Origin: Trema orientale
Lineage: Eukaryota; Streptophyta; Magnoliopsida; Rosales; Cannabaceae
Reading direction: 5' to 3'
Length of the DNA: 64,000 nt
Assembly (NCBI GenBank): GCA_002914845.1
Contig: JXTC01000170.1
Location: forward strand, 457,562-521,561
The translations under genes were made by a program, and so were the position numbers. The notes beneath the pieces are model-generated. The model worked only from the letters and a program-made list of their open reading frames with translations. It was not told the origin of the DNA and made no database searches. This document shows positions 47,370 through 60,030 of the stretch, one piece after another. The stretch's first letter is position 1. Every line of letters starts with the position of its first letter.

Positions 47370-50300
47370 CACATACTGGTTTAAAGGTCTCATGACTGCA
47401 AATAGCATGAGCATCAGTTCCTGCAACCCTTTGAGCATGCCAATAAGCACCACAAAATGCCCTATCACAGCCTAAACCTGCAAGCACATGAAACATGGAA
47501 GAACGTAAGCCTTTAATTACGATAATACACGTAAATGTAAACTGCCACAAGTTCAATAATTTAAAGAAAAAGGTTGGGACCTAGCCCATCATTTCATCTT
47601 TCCTGAACACAATGCAGCTTCAAATGATTAGAGATTAATTAGAGATTAATAAACTCAAATCCAAGTCTAGAGCAATGCAAGATTTGGAGGAACCTCACTT
47701 TTTAAACTTCATTACACTTCTATGTATACCACAAATGAAAGAGTCAAAGAAGCTTATACATCCAAACAGACCATCGGAGAACTCACTAGATAAAAGCATA
47801 TCATAGGCCTGATCCTTCTTAAAATATTAACTGTGATACAGAAGATAGACGATTATCATGATTTATTAGAAACAAAGACAAAGTCTTACAGTGCTGTGCT
47901 ACAGTAGTATTGAGTCGGGAAGGCATCATTCCTCCACATGCTTGGCATTGTAAATGGACAGTGTTATTGTTGCAGCGAAAGCCACCAAATTCAGTACCTG
48001 AGGAAATGTCAACTAAACTCTTTAAAAACAGACAAAATCCAAGGTAAATATAGAACATACAAATAGGAAAGAAAGAAAAAGGCATCTGAAGAAAAATGGT
48101 CCACAAAACTGTTCCACATTGTGCATTCTGTAAAATGAGGTAATTATTTCTTCACCAAAAGAGCATTGAAGGCAATGATATCCAAAGTTGAGACTTCATG
48201 ATCGAACTATTACCACATTGAGGGCATGGAAGATCTACGCCATGACTTTCCTCATCCACTGGTGAATGAGCCCTTTTCCGGCGGAACTTTCTTTCACTCT
48301 TAATGACCTACCACACATTACATGCAAATTAGGCGGGGGGAAAAAATAAAAAATTGACAAAAAAAAGTAACAAAAAAAAAAAAAAAAAAACAAAGAGTCT
48401 AAGGTTGAAAAAGTGTGCAGGGATCAACCAAAGATCCAATAAATCATACACGTATCAGTTTGCAAAAGAACAAGATGACGTGCGTGCATACATTTTATAA
48501 AACAAAAATATACTCATATGCAGCCATACTAGTTTCAAATTCAATATGGAATTATAAAGCAAGAGACATTGTGTTTTAACTCAAAGTGGAGAAGAAATGA
48601 AAAGGCCGAACCAACAGGCTTGTGGGTGGACAGGTGACTTATGTCTGCAGTATGTCACAATTTTCAAGATGAGTATTCACACACTGATTCTGTTCATAAT
48701 CTACAGCTCGGCACAAAAGTATATGACTACTCACAAGGTTTGATTGTATCGATGAATATGAATCTAAAACAGCAACTTCATCATTCGAACGTTTTAGGGA
48801 TGAATCAGCTTGCAGTATATCCTACACAAGACAAACCGCAGAGTCAATCAAAATTGAGTTTAGAAAAGGAAAATGAATATCTTATAACTTAAATTTCCTC
48901 ACTAGAGAGTACAATTACTTGCTGCTCTAATTAATACATAGAGGTTTGTAATCATGATTAAATCTAAATCATATTATCAGTATATCTAAGTGACTATAGC
49001 ATCGAAAACCAGCATTATTCGAAAATAGAGTTGTACCAGTCAGTAGTCAGATTTAAAATCTTAAGAATAAAAATGTGAGACCTAATTTGATTCTTAATAC
49101 AGGAAAAGGTAATAACAGACTGGCTATAATAACTTAAACAGTCAATAAAATTAAGGAGTCAAACTATTACTTCTCATTACCGTAATACTACAGTGTCCAT
49201 GACTGTCAACTGGAGTGCCAAAATAAGCAGAAGTGGCAGAGAAGTATGACAAAAAAAATAAAATACTCCAAGGTGAGACAAGTTTTGGTAGTTCAAACAA
49301 CAAAAACTATAATCTCACTTGTCGACCAAAGATAACAACTCTAAGGTGCTTATGATATAAGAATAAACCAATACCTCCCCAATGTTCTGCAGAAAGTGGT
49401 TTCTTCCAGCAAATTGCACAACTGCTCTACATTGAGGACAGAGAATATTTGAATGTTTCTCCTGCGATCTCCTTAACCATTCTGAGAAACATCCATTGCT
49501 GTAGATAAATGACAGCCTGAATAAGATTCTATAAGATAGCATAGAAATGTAGCGAAATGAAAGGAAAAAAAAGAGCTGCAGACCAGAAGTTATGAAAGCA
49601 AGGAGCAATAGTAACAACATTATGCCATATACTTAAGCAAATGCTGCATTTTGCATGATCAACATCTATGCATATCTGGAGAAATCAAACAGAGACAGGT
49701 CTAAGCCATCAGGATACACTTCAATAAAATAAACTCAAAAAAAAAAAAACAAAATAAAATTTAAATTGTTATTTTCCTGAACGAATCGATCTAATCGTTA
49801 AGTATTCACCTTTAATTGCTTCTGACTGGTTTCAGGTCTGGGCATTAGTTTGAATCTGTAGCTCAAATACCCTAGAGATGTTGGGGGAAAAAAATCTTAA
49901 AAGTAAATTAACCCATACATATTTGGCAATTTAAAACAAGATTCTAAAAAATTAAGTTGCAAATTTAGTACTCTAAGATTCGTTAGCAATAAATAGTACG
50001 ACATTTGTTGCCAACTTATTTTTCAAAAAATGTGAAGACCTGCGATAAAAATATCGATCATGTCCTATCTGTAAAGACAAGATTTCAATTGAAACAAGCC
50101 CACTTTTTAGAAGATTAAATCTATGTCAGCGTTTCCAATGAGCTAAGATGGTAAAGGGGTTAAGCATGCATAATACATTAAAGGGTCCAAGACCAAGAAT
50201 AGTCCTAGATGGTTGAATAAATAAGAAAAATAGGACAGTGAAGGTTGTAAAATGAGAAAAGCAGACATTTTTATCAATGTGCATTGCCTAGAAGTAGAAG

Positions 50301-50973
50301 CTTCATTGTAAGAGCTTCGAAAGAGTAGGGGTAACACATAAAAAGTATCCAAGTTATAAAGGTTTTGTATCAAATGCTGACCTTCTCTAATAGGACCAGG
50401 AATAATTTCACTTCCGCACTTAATGACAACACTGTCTTCGTTTTGGATGAGAGTCTCATCAGCAAGGATTGTATTAGAACTATACCATTAAAAGGAAATA
50501 AACAAAATTTTGTCATATATAGACGTGTATATGTATCTGTATCTGTATCTGAGACGTGTAATGGCCAAAAAAAAAAAAAAAAAAAAGGAAAACTCTAAAA
50601 ATTGAAAAAAAAAGGAAAACCTTACCTTTTATTGTACAAAGTGGCAGAAGAGAAATCAGAATTTCTGATGATTTTACACCATTCAAATTCAGCAGAAGAA
50701 GAAGAAGAAGAAGAAGAACAAGGGGTTGGGGTTATCACAGAGCATACAACAAACTCATCAGACTTAATCTCAACATCCGAATATCTCGAGTCTGACGGAA
50801 CTGCAACACATATATATACATATATATATATAGATATATTACCTATTGAGCAATAAAATAAAATAAATCAAAATTTTTCTTCAATTTAGTTTACTACCAA
50901 GCTTCGCCCATATTTCGGTGGAATTGGAGCTTTCACCCACTTCCACTCCCGCTTCCGCTTCCGCTTCCGCCAT
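44992..50973 (-). CDS. CHFR: CHFR-like E3 ubiquitin ligase (FHA, RING, C-terminal Cys-rich/PBZ)
   Basis: Fifteen exons: 50898-50973, 50626-50800, 50382-50479, 49810-49871, 49584-49675, 49375-49498, 48735-48821, 48214-48307, 47890-47997, 47377-47477, 46444-46509, 46272-46359, 45744-45804, 45317-45380 and 44992-45123. Every junction is GT-AG, every phase closes, and the product is 475 aa. An FHA domain lies at about 26-130 (SDSRYSDVEI; NKSSNTILADETL). The RING has C147, C150, C163, H165, C168, C171, C188 and C191. The Cys-rich region reads QCQACGGMMP and QHCLGCDRAFCGAYWHAQ. A PBZ-like finger follows (CWYGYGCRTQHHNEAHARKR, then NHVC). CHFR is a mitotic-checkpoint ligase in animals; plant roles are poorly defined. 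The ATG is the first in a clean frame and is followed by alternating Ala/Glu codons. Exon 10 is partly duplicated in the following intron. Confidence 0.93.
47090..47445 (-). repeat. Tandem duplication of the 3' part of CHFR exon 10
   Basis: Two units, 47090-47282 and 47283-47445, each start TTGTGAAAATTCTAAATACT (plus strand) and end in the exon stretch with GAGCATGCCAATAA. The duplicated exon part at 47213-47282 keeps the reading frame (tyrosine-tryptophan through HETFKP) and the same donor CCA/GTATGT. It lacks the original acceptor and the first cysteines. One unit has a GA microsatellite, the other an A-rich tract. Confidence 0.85.
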
Positions 50974-51304
50974 CGCCCAAAGCCGCTTTCTTTATAAAAC
51001 AACAACGACGATGACACACACACGGTGGTTTTATATTCATATATATATATATATATATATATAGGAGAGAGATAGAGGGAGCGAAATGCTCTGAACCAAA
51101 GCGTGTCCAGCAAATTAAAAAGACGTGGACAAAGCGTTCGGTTCACCCCCCTTTTTTTTTCTTCCCCCGCTATTAAATGAGGAAGACTTAACCGGCGAAA
51201 GGATTACACTGTGTGTTTCTATAATACAAAAAAAACTGCTATTCCATTTTCTCTACACTTTTCTTTTTTCTTTTTTTTTTAATGGAAATAATTATAGTAC
51301 AAAA

Positions 51305-52265
51305 CTAGTTGTTATACCGCGCGCAAAGCGCGAGTTGTATTAATATTACATACCTCAAGCTTAATTTATAGTTAGGTTCAATGTATTTCAATATTAAAAA
51401 ATATATTTATCTCAATATTTATTTTAATGAGACGAATGTAGCACAACCATTTGTTCGATGAACTAAATTTATTATAAGATATCATTAATATTAAATTAAA
51501 TATAATATTATATAATACATGTATGTATTACAACCAATCATAGCAAAGAAAAATAATGTTAGGACCAATCATATCATGAAAAAATGAAGATTTTTCTAAA
51601 AATTATAAAAATAGAATAGTGATCAAAAATATAGTTAGGTTCAATATATTTAAACATCAAAAAATATATTTATCTCTTTATTTATTTTGATGAGACGAAT
51701 GTAACACAACTTTTTGACGTTCGATGAACTAAATTTAATATAAAGAATCATTAATATTATATAAAAAATTAAATTATTTATTTATTTCTCTCTATATTTA
51801 TTTTGATGAGACGAATGTAGCACAATCATTTATTCGATTTAATTCGATGAANNNNNNNNNNNNNNNNNNNNNNNNNNNNNNNNNNNNNNNNNNNNNNNNN
51901 NNNNNNNNNNNNNNNNNNNNNNNNNNNNNNNNNNNNNNNNNNNNNNNNNNNNNNNNNNNNNNNNNNNNNNNNNNNNNNNNNNNNNNNNNNNNNNNNNNNN
52001 NNNNNNNNNNNNNNNNNNNNNNNNNNNNNNNNNNNNNNNNNNNNNNNNNNNNNNNNNNNNNNNNNNNNTATCATTAATATTAAATTAAATACAATATTAT
52101 ATAATACATGTATATATTACAACCAATCATAACCAAAAAAAATAATGATAGGAACAATCATATCATGAAAAAATTAGAATTTTTCTAAAAATTTTAAAAT
52201 AAAATGGTGATCAAAGAAGCTATCAGAGTTTTGAGCTTCAGGCTTAATATAGATATATAGATATA
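51305..52265 (-). mobile_element. Helitron-like non-autonomous element, copy 2, with internal repeats
   Basis: The minus-strand 3' end shows hairpin CGCGCTTTGCGCGCGG, spacer TATAACAA, then CTAG followed by T. The 5' side is TATATTAAGCCTGAAGCTC near 52245. The body repeats a unit of roughly 250 bp two to three times (GTTAGGTTCAATRTATTT; TTTTGATGAGACGAATGTAG), making it longer than copy 1. An assembly gap lies within it, so true length and copy number are unknown. Confidence 0.7.
51852..52068. other. Assembly gap (217 N)
   Basis: Run of 217 unknown bases inside the repeated part of the Helitron-like element. The gap probably reflects collapse or failure across the internal repeat. Confidence 1.
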
Positions 52266-52844
52266 TAGATATGGCTTACACCGGGGGGGGGAAAAAAAAA
52301 AGGAATTTAAAAAATGAAACCTTTCACCGTCTCTTTCAAGATCATGGGGTTAGCACCAACATGATTACAAGAGTGTTCAACAATCAGTTCAAAAATAAAA
52401 TAGTATTATTTGACAATTTAAAAAACAAAAAAACAAAAACAAAAGATTGATGCGTATCGAGTAAAATAACGCATATTCTCTCTATTCAGTCGCAAGCCAA
52501 GTCACACCAAGATATGTACGCACGTAACCTTGTTAGTCCCAACTCCCAACTTGAACAATATTTTTCACGAATAAACAAAAAATATTATGCGTATATTTAC
52601 AATATTTAACTGCTCAAAACAAAAGTGGCCGCTCCCTTCAAAAACTTTGGTGAAATCACATATATTACTAAAAAAAAAAAAAAAAAGAAGAATGATAGAG
52701 AGACAGAAGCAAAGATACCAAACACTTGAATTGAAACACTATATATATAGCCAACAAAATGAAGCTGAATGAATCCCAATTCCCACACAAAAATGTAAGA
52801 AATGTGGTTACACGTAGACAAGACAGCAATGGACAAAGGTAAAA

Positions 52845-55800
52845 CTAGCTACCACCTCCTGATGTTGCCGACGACTCTCCAACAATATCATCCAATCCCA
52901 ATGCCAAGCCTACTTCTTCAACCATTTTGCCCCTGTCTGCCGAAGCATCCACCGCCTTGCTCAGTCTCTTCAACCAAATCTCATAGTCGACCGGGTACGG
53001 CGTTCCACAAAGGCTATCCACATAATCAGCAAATGCCTTTAGGATGGCTGAAACCTCACCCAGCTGCTGCTGAATCAAACGCTTAGCCCACATTCCCTCC
53101 CTCCACTGCAAAGCTGACTCAATAGAATCCTGCTGCTGCTGCTGCATACTTCCCCTTCCCCCACCCCCACAAACGAAGAGGAGGACATAAACGAGGCTCT
53201 CTGCATCTGATGATGGACAAAGCTTCCCATGCTCAAGTGCATGAGATGAAGAGAACTGCAAATTTATGGCCGGGCTGTCCCTCTCTTCTAGAACCGCACG
53301 TCCCCAAGATATCGGAACATATCTTGCACCCTGCAAGTCCACAACCCGGATTATGTTTTCTGGACAAATGTCACCATGCTGCACATTTGCCATGGATGCG
53401 CTTCTTAGAGCAGCCAAACAATCTCGGCAGCAACGCACCGCTTCCTCAGAGGAGAAAGAGCCGTCCCTAGCTACCATACACCAAAGTGGTTCACCAACGG
53501 GAGATGTCACTAGTATTGGAGTCCCACACCATGGGTGATCGCATCGCCCGCCTTGGCTCTGCTTTCTACACGGACCAGAATGCAGAACTCGACCAGATGC
53601 AACTATTTCTGGCAAATATTTGTTTGAACTTCCCTGCTGCTTCAAGACGTTTAGCACTTTTGTTTGCCTCTGTACTTGGTACCAAAGACTCATATCCTCC
53701 CAAGATGGTTCCAGTCTAGATGGATGAGCACCCACATATAGAGCCAACAAATTCATGGGGTAATCAAGAAAGACCGCACTGTAGAGAAAATAATTTCCTC
53801 CTATCACAGACTCTTGTATTTGGAAAGTCTTCTGCCCATGTTGTTGATCATCCAGTAGTAATATCTCACCCCGCTTAAGCTTCAGACGTGATCCTTTCTT
53901 TCTGAGAACAGGAGAGTCAGCCTGATCAACTTCAACAATTTCTCCTTGTTGGTAGCTGGCTAATTGTAAGGGAAGCAATGCATTCTCCTTCTCAACGGGG
54001 CGACACTCCATCCAACGTTTCTGAAGGCGGAGGCTGTGATCTGAGGCCAAAGAGGCTATGGACTTCCTTGGTGGTCCATGCCATTGGGCAATGGAGTAGA
54101 AGGTTGCCAAAAGCAGTTGCAGAGTTCCCAGGTCCCCCCAGTTGGGATTTCCTAGTTTGTTCCATATCATGTCCACTGGGGAAACTCTGACTTCAGCATA
54201 GTTTTTTATCCATTCAACCACAGACTGATATGGGTTACTTGAATTCAAGTCAAGTTTCCTAAGATCACCTCCAAATCTCACCACTCCTCCGTATCTAGAA
54301 TCTAGAACTAAAATGAAGACAGAATTACCGTCCAAAGTACTAGTTTTGCTCAAACACCTAGAAACAAGTAGATGAAAACCATAAAAAAGGGCTTCACAAA
54401 TAACACGAGAAGAAAATTTTAATTCGTTGCCTGACAATATATCTGGTTTAAATAGGACAAACCCCACGACCTGGTCCCAGCGAACTTGTGGATCACTTCC
54501 AAGTCTTGACATCAAAGCAAAACCACAAAGCTCTCTAAGTCTTCCTTTTGATATAGCCTTCTCCAGAGTGTAAAACTTGGATCCAGGATTACGAGGACAA
54601 GATAAAAAGAAAGGCAGTGGTCCCCTTTTGTGCCAGAATGTACGCCACAGACCATTAGCAATAGCATGCAGAAAGTCTTCAACTGCTAGATACTCATCCT
54701 CTTTTAGATCATCAGAAACGTAAGGCGAACATGGCATACGGAAGAGTTGTTGAAATAAAGTCCCCTCCAATGCAACGTCAAGCTTGCGCAATTCATCAAT
54801 CATAAAAGGAGAACTGAAAATCTCTTCTGCATTGCTTGGATCTGTATGTAAGTTCTCGAGAACCCACTCCTCTAGATTCTGTGCAAACATTTCAAGGTCG
54901 ACAAGTTTCTTTCCATAGTCCTTTAGCCCCTTGAACACTCTTCTAGAGGAAGGAACAAACTTGCTTGAGGCTGAAGCGCCAGATATACTATGGGCGGATA
55001 TAACTGCATCACATAGCAATATGCACATTACTCATAGATACCGGCCAATATAACTTGAAAAACCATGGTGTTCTCTCTTTTTCTTTCCCCCCTAATAATC
55101 GCAAATGTGTATGTTATTATTTTGAATTTGAACTTTTCAAAAATGTTGGTCTCATTTGAACAAGCAGACATGTTGAGACATTTAAAATACGAGTTAATTA
55201 TAACAAGAAGTTTTAGTGGCCCATGACACTAAGTACAGCGTAGGATGCAGTGTTGACTGCATGTTCTTGTAATGCTAATTGCTAAACTTAAACTAATATT
55301 CTAAGCAACGAGACCAGAAGCAAGCTAACATTTATCATTGTAACGCTTAGTATGGTGATTATATTCGGCAAACTAATTCATAAGAGAGAATATTCTTAGA
55401 ACAGAGTGACAAAAGCAACATAATTACAAACCACTATTTGACTTCCTGAAACTTCCATCCAAGCTTTGGTCCGGCGACATGTCCAAATCATTGTGCAGAA
55501 TACCTATGCAAATATTGGTCATGAGAACCATACAAGTGATTGAAGTGAATAGGAATATAACTAGGATATTTCACTCAGATAACTGTTTGCAATACTGAGA
55601 ATCTAGTGTGTAGAAAAAAAGCATAATTTCAGAAAATTTGAATTTGAGGAAGATAAAAGAGACAATCTTTGAAACAAAGAGACGGTCGATATTTCCTAAG
55701 TCCAGTTCAAATAATTGAAAGGGAGAAGAAACGTTTAAAACAACTATAGGAAGTAATGGCTGCTTGACGATTGAATTGTCTCATTCTAAGTGCAATAGAA

Positions 55801-56578
55801 GCGTTTAAATCGGAATAGTCTAAACCTAAAACCATAGTAGAGAGAATGTAATAGAAAACAGGATTTTGATACAAACCAGATGCGAAGTTCCTGAAACTTC
55901 CATCCAAAGTATGGGCAGGGGAAGAATCCAGATCAGTATGTTGAGAAGAAGCTGACGAGTCAAGTTATTTGGTAAGTTAGTAAATGAACATAGTTCAAGT
56001 ATAAAGTGACATTTAAGCAGAATGGAGATTTCATTTAGCATCAAATTCTGGACTACATTAGCTTAAAAGAGAATAAAGAGAGAGTAAGAATTGCAAGAAA
56101 ATGTATCCACGAGCATGTAACCTTGTAATGTTTGCGAATCTTTGAAATATTAATGCTAGAATAACGAACTCAGCTACCAAATATTATCCTGACCAACTCA
56201 TATACATTTTTCATTACTTACAAAACAAAACGTCATTCACCTGATTATGCAATGTCTGTTTATCTTTTGTTTAGTGGGTGCTTTAGCCTTTAAGTGGTCA
56301 GTGATCTTGGTCTTATGGAGAAACATTCAGTAAAAAAAATCGGACGGAATTAGTGTTGAAGAAGTAAAGGAGGGAATTATTGTTGCATATGAACGATGTT
56401 TTAGGGTGAGCATGCTCAACTGATCCACAAAAAGTAAAAGCATTTGAAATGGTGAGCAATAGGATGATTTAGTATTAGGCAAAAAAAAAAAGGAGGCAAC
56501 CACTGACTCACCTTGAACTTGCTTCATTGTGCAGGAAATGGGCAAGGACTTGTTTCGGAGAAAAATGACATTGTTCAT
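52845..56578 (-). CDS. Plant kinase-like protein with degenerate catalytic loop (probable pseudokinase)
   Basis: Four exons: 56512-56578, 55877-55951, 55432-55503 and 52845-55003, giving 790 aa with the first in-frame ATG. An alternative ATG at 56527 (MKQVQ) gives 773 aa, and the frame is open upstream of both. The large last exon has no clear domain for about 500 residues, then a kinase-like C-terminal part. That part has HGDICPENIIRV (about 614-625) in the place of HRDxKxxN, followed by VVDLQGARYVPISWG and SDAESLVYVLL in an APE/F-helix-like context. No glycine loop or VAIK lysine is obvious. Small exons 2 and 3 encode related peptides (DLDxSP...LDGSFR). I recognise this as a conserved plant protein of unknown role, sometimes labelled protein kinase superfamily; no function is asserted. 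Confidence 0.85.
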
Positions 56579-57150
56579 AAGATGAAGCCCAAAAAGAAAG
56601 TGATCTCGAGAGGAAGAGACCGACCCATCAATCCATTGAAAGCCAAAATGAGGGTTTTGTTGAATGGAGGAGTGTTTGTTGGACAAGTGGATGGAAGAAG
56701 AAGAAGAAGGAGGAGGAAAAGGAAAAGGATAAGGAAGGACAACAAATTATCTGGGATTTGGGAAGAGAGGAAGAATGAGTAAAAGAAAAGAAATGCCAAT
56801 GCCAATGGGGGGGTATGTCGTCTATGGTGGAACTGGAATGAGGCAAAAAGCAAATAGCCAATGGAATAGAAAATAACGCAGAAATGAAATGGGAAGAAGA
56901 AGAAGAGTGCCAACAAAACAAGGCAAATGACATTGACAAGAAGAGAAAAGGCTGAAGCTTTGAAAGAAACCCAAGTGACCAGCTTGTCTCATTCCTCCCT
57001 CGCCCTCTCCCTCACTCCTTTGGTCCCACAAAACTAAACAAAACAATCATCAATGCTATGCACTCTTCAAAGCGCGTTTACTACACCTCCTCTTCTTTTT
57101 CTTCTTCTTTTGTAATCCCCAGTTCCGCCTTATTTAATTCTAAATTTCTT
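56579..57150 (-). other. Upstream region of the kinase-like gene
   Basis: The minus-strand leader is rich in TTC/CTTCTT (56695-56715 and 56890-56905). These runs produce several open frames on both strands that look like composition artefacts. An additional non-coding or coding upstream exon cannot be excluded. Confidence 0.4.
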
Positions 57151-57518
57151 TGGGCTGTTTGATTCGCCTATTTGAACTTATATATTTGAATAGAAATTGT
57201 GAAATGTGTTATAATTGTAATGAGAGATATTTGAATGAAAAAAATAGTGGAATGTGTTGTAATTAGAATGGGAACATTGGAATGGACCATTCAAAAATAC
57301 CTCTCCCCATTTATTCTCATTCAAGACACAAAAAAATCATTCCAATGGTTAACTTTTCGGATGGACCATTTGAATGGAAAAACTGAATTGTTGAAATAAA
57401 CACACATTCTAAAAGATCATTTGAATAGAAAAACTGAACTGTTGAAACAAACACACATTCAAATGGATTTTCCATTCTAATATAGAATTAGAATGGAATG
57501 GTTGAAACAAACGGGACC
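57151..57518 (-). mobile_element. Tourist-like MITE, family A, copy 2
   Basis: Ends TGGGCTGTTTGATTCGCC and, reverse complemented, GGTCCCGTTTGTTTCAACC. The interior matches 9271-9630 in inverted orientation (GGAAAATCCATTTGAATG and TTGTTTCAACA blocks). TSD is unclear because both flanks are T-rich. Confidence 0.7.
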
Positions 57519-58789
57519 TTTCTTTTCCCTTAGTGTTTGGGAATTTAAACTACAACAGAAGTTGATCTCATAAAATTATATTTTTTTTAACTAAACAAAA
57601 AAAGAGGAGACTGTTTTAGTGTCTTACTAACCAAACGGTGTCTGTTAAGAGATTTCTGTCATGTCGTCAATATCACATATGTTCTGTTTATATTATAAAT
57701 ACATGTAATCTTTGCTGCACTTTTGGGAAAAATAATAAGTACTTATTTTTAGTGCGCAAATCCAGACTATCCAATCCTGTCCTCTTGTTGGTCTCTCTGA
57801 CACACCCACCCGCGCCAGCTATGGTGCTTTGACCCACCCGACGCCAACAACGCCCAATGCTCATTGGACCATTGCTATATATACATCTAATTTTTTCCCA
57901 AAAAAAAAAAAAAAACTACCCTTTTATTTATTATTTCATAGATAAGCATATAATGAATAATTTGGATACTTATAATGAACTGACAAGATTAATCGCACTA
58001 ATTATTTTGACTGTGGGCACGAGGAAAATGAATATTGTCTAATAGAAATAAATTATCGATTCACAGACAGTATTATATTTACTCAGCCACTCACTCTCTC
58101 TTCTCTTCTCTTCTGTTTATTAGTTGGCTATGTATGCCAAGTGAGAGAAATTGGGTAAAAGGAATTTGGGTGATTCTTAAGATTGGCAGCATAAAACCAA
58201 CAAGTGAAGAAAATAAAATAAGGAAATAAGGGAATGAATGTTGCAGAATAGAGAAGAGAATATAAGATAAGATAAGAGAAGAGAAGAGAGCCAAGATATA
58301 ATTAATTCATGAATGAAGGTTTGTTTATTTATTTTATGGTTATTAATAAATTATTGAATTTGTGAGATTATGTAATTAAAGAGTCTCCCAACCAGTATGA
58401 AACTACTAATTGGCATATGGCTCCATGATACATAGGCGTGCGAGGAGTGGTGATGACTGTCCAGGACTGAAGCAGCACTGAGATTGGGGGGTGTAGCACG
58501 CACGCCTTATGTTACATGTAGTAATGTTTGTTTTAATTGTTTGTATGTCTTTCATTATAATGATTATTAATATAATAATAATAATTATTGTTGTTGGTGT
58601 TGGTGTTGACTGTTGATTCAAGTGAATAGGCTACTAGCTAGCAATAAGCCAACGAGTAGAGAGAGGGGATTACATATTGACTTGTGAGTGCCACAATGAA
58701 TAATAAGAGCGTAGGGCGCATCCATCAATTCTCTCTCTTAGTTAAACAATTAGTTATTTTTTCATCTCAATTTGCTTTTGTTTGTCTCT

Positions 58790-58935
58790 ATGGCTTTTAA
58801 CTTTGTACTCAATTGTTCCTTAAAAAACAAAATATTTCTTGTTTTGTCCCTTATTTTTAACTTTATACTCAACTATCTCCTAAATTAGAAAATAGTTTCT
58901 CTGTTGTCTCTGACTTTGTAATTAATTATCCCCTA
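58790..58935 (+). repeat. ~65-bp degenerate tandem repeat
   Basis: Two to three units, each with TTTTAACTTTRTACTCAAYT, then RTCTCCTWAAWWA and TTTSTTGTTTTGTCYCT blocks, around 58793, 58856 and 58905. Confidence 0.5.
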
Positions 58936-59699
58936 TTTTTTTTGCCCCCAAAATTTTTATGCCTATCATGGCTTCACAGTCCATCTAAATATTTTTTCAA
59001 ATAAAATCATAATGCGAATTATTTAAAACAAAATTTTGTAATCATTTTACAATAAAGCCCTATAAATAATAGAGTTCGTACTTAAATATTTTTAATATAT
59101 TCCATTAAATAGATAAAATTTCAAGATTGCAAACTTAAACCACCAAATAAATTATAATTGTATAATATCAAAACTAGTCTTTTTTAACATGTTTTGGCTT
59201 ATGTGGGTGGTACCATCTAAAAAAATAAAAACCACACCTGACTGTTCACCTTGACAAATTCAAACCATACCACTCATTTATTACAGATTTTTTAGGTAGT
59301 TTTTTGGGGGGTAATTTTATGCAGATTAGGCGGATTTTGGATGGGTTAGTTTTTTTTGTTCACTCCTAATTCTAATAGTGAATGGTAAGGTCAATAATAT
59401 ATGATGATTCTGCATATTTCAATCAAACAAAATATACTTAAAAAAGAAAAAGCAAAAAAAAAAAAAAAAGAAAGAGTAGTAAAATTATCACTTATAATAT
59501 TTTAAGGACCAACATAATTAAGGAACGGAGAAAATAATAGATTGAGATAAATAACAAAGGGGTTGGAGGGACACGCAAATGTAAGCACAAAGATTCCACT
59601 AGTACCAAATAAGAAGTGGCTGACCACCATTTCTCTCAAAATCTTAACGGATTTTCCTCTACTCTTTCGTCTCTCGAGTTAGAATTAGAAAGTAAAATT

Positions 59700-60030
59700 C
59701 TAGCTAGCGAACGGTCATTATTGTCCTTTTTCTTGTTTAACGAATCATCAACTGAGAACCCTAGCTAGCCAACTGTCATTATTGTCATTTTTCCATTTAT
59801 TGCTGTTCTTTTTCTATTATTGTCCTTTCTATCGTTCAATGAATCATCAACTGAGATTGGCAGACATTATTGCCTTGAGAAAAAAGAAGCTAATTATCAA
59901 CTAAGACCCCTAGCTAGCCACCCGTCATTGTTGTCCTTTTTCCATCTACTGTTGTCTTTTTTATTGTTCAACGAATCATTAACTGAGATTAGCGGATATT
60001 ATTACCTTGAGAAAAAAGAAATTTCTTTAT
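59700..60030 (+). repeat. ~149-bp imperfect tandem duplication
   Basis: CTAGCTAGCC occurs at 59761 and 59910, each followed by TGTCATTRTTGTC, AACTGAGATTRGCRGAYATT and CCTTGAGAAAAAAGAA. A partial third unit precedes it from 59700 (CTAGCTAGCGAACGGTCATT). Non-coding. Confidence 0.75.

Noticed and set aside
51826-52077. Open frames across the run of N
   Set aside because: They exist only because unknown bases carry no stop codons.
53210-54190. Plus-strand open frames inside the kinase-like gene
   Set aside because: They overlap the long minus-strand exon and show no family similarity.
56513-56939. Arg/Lys-rich and Phe/Ser-rich frames near the kinase-like gene start
   Set aside because: Composition artefacts of AAG/CTT repeats; only the short segment ending at 56512 joins the gene in phase.
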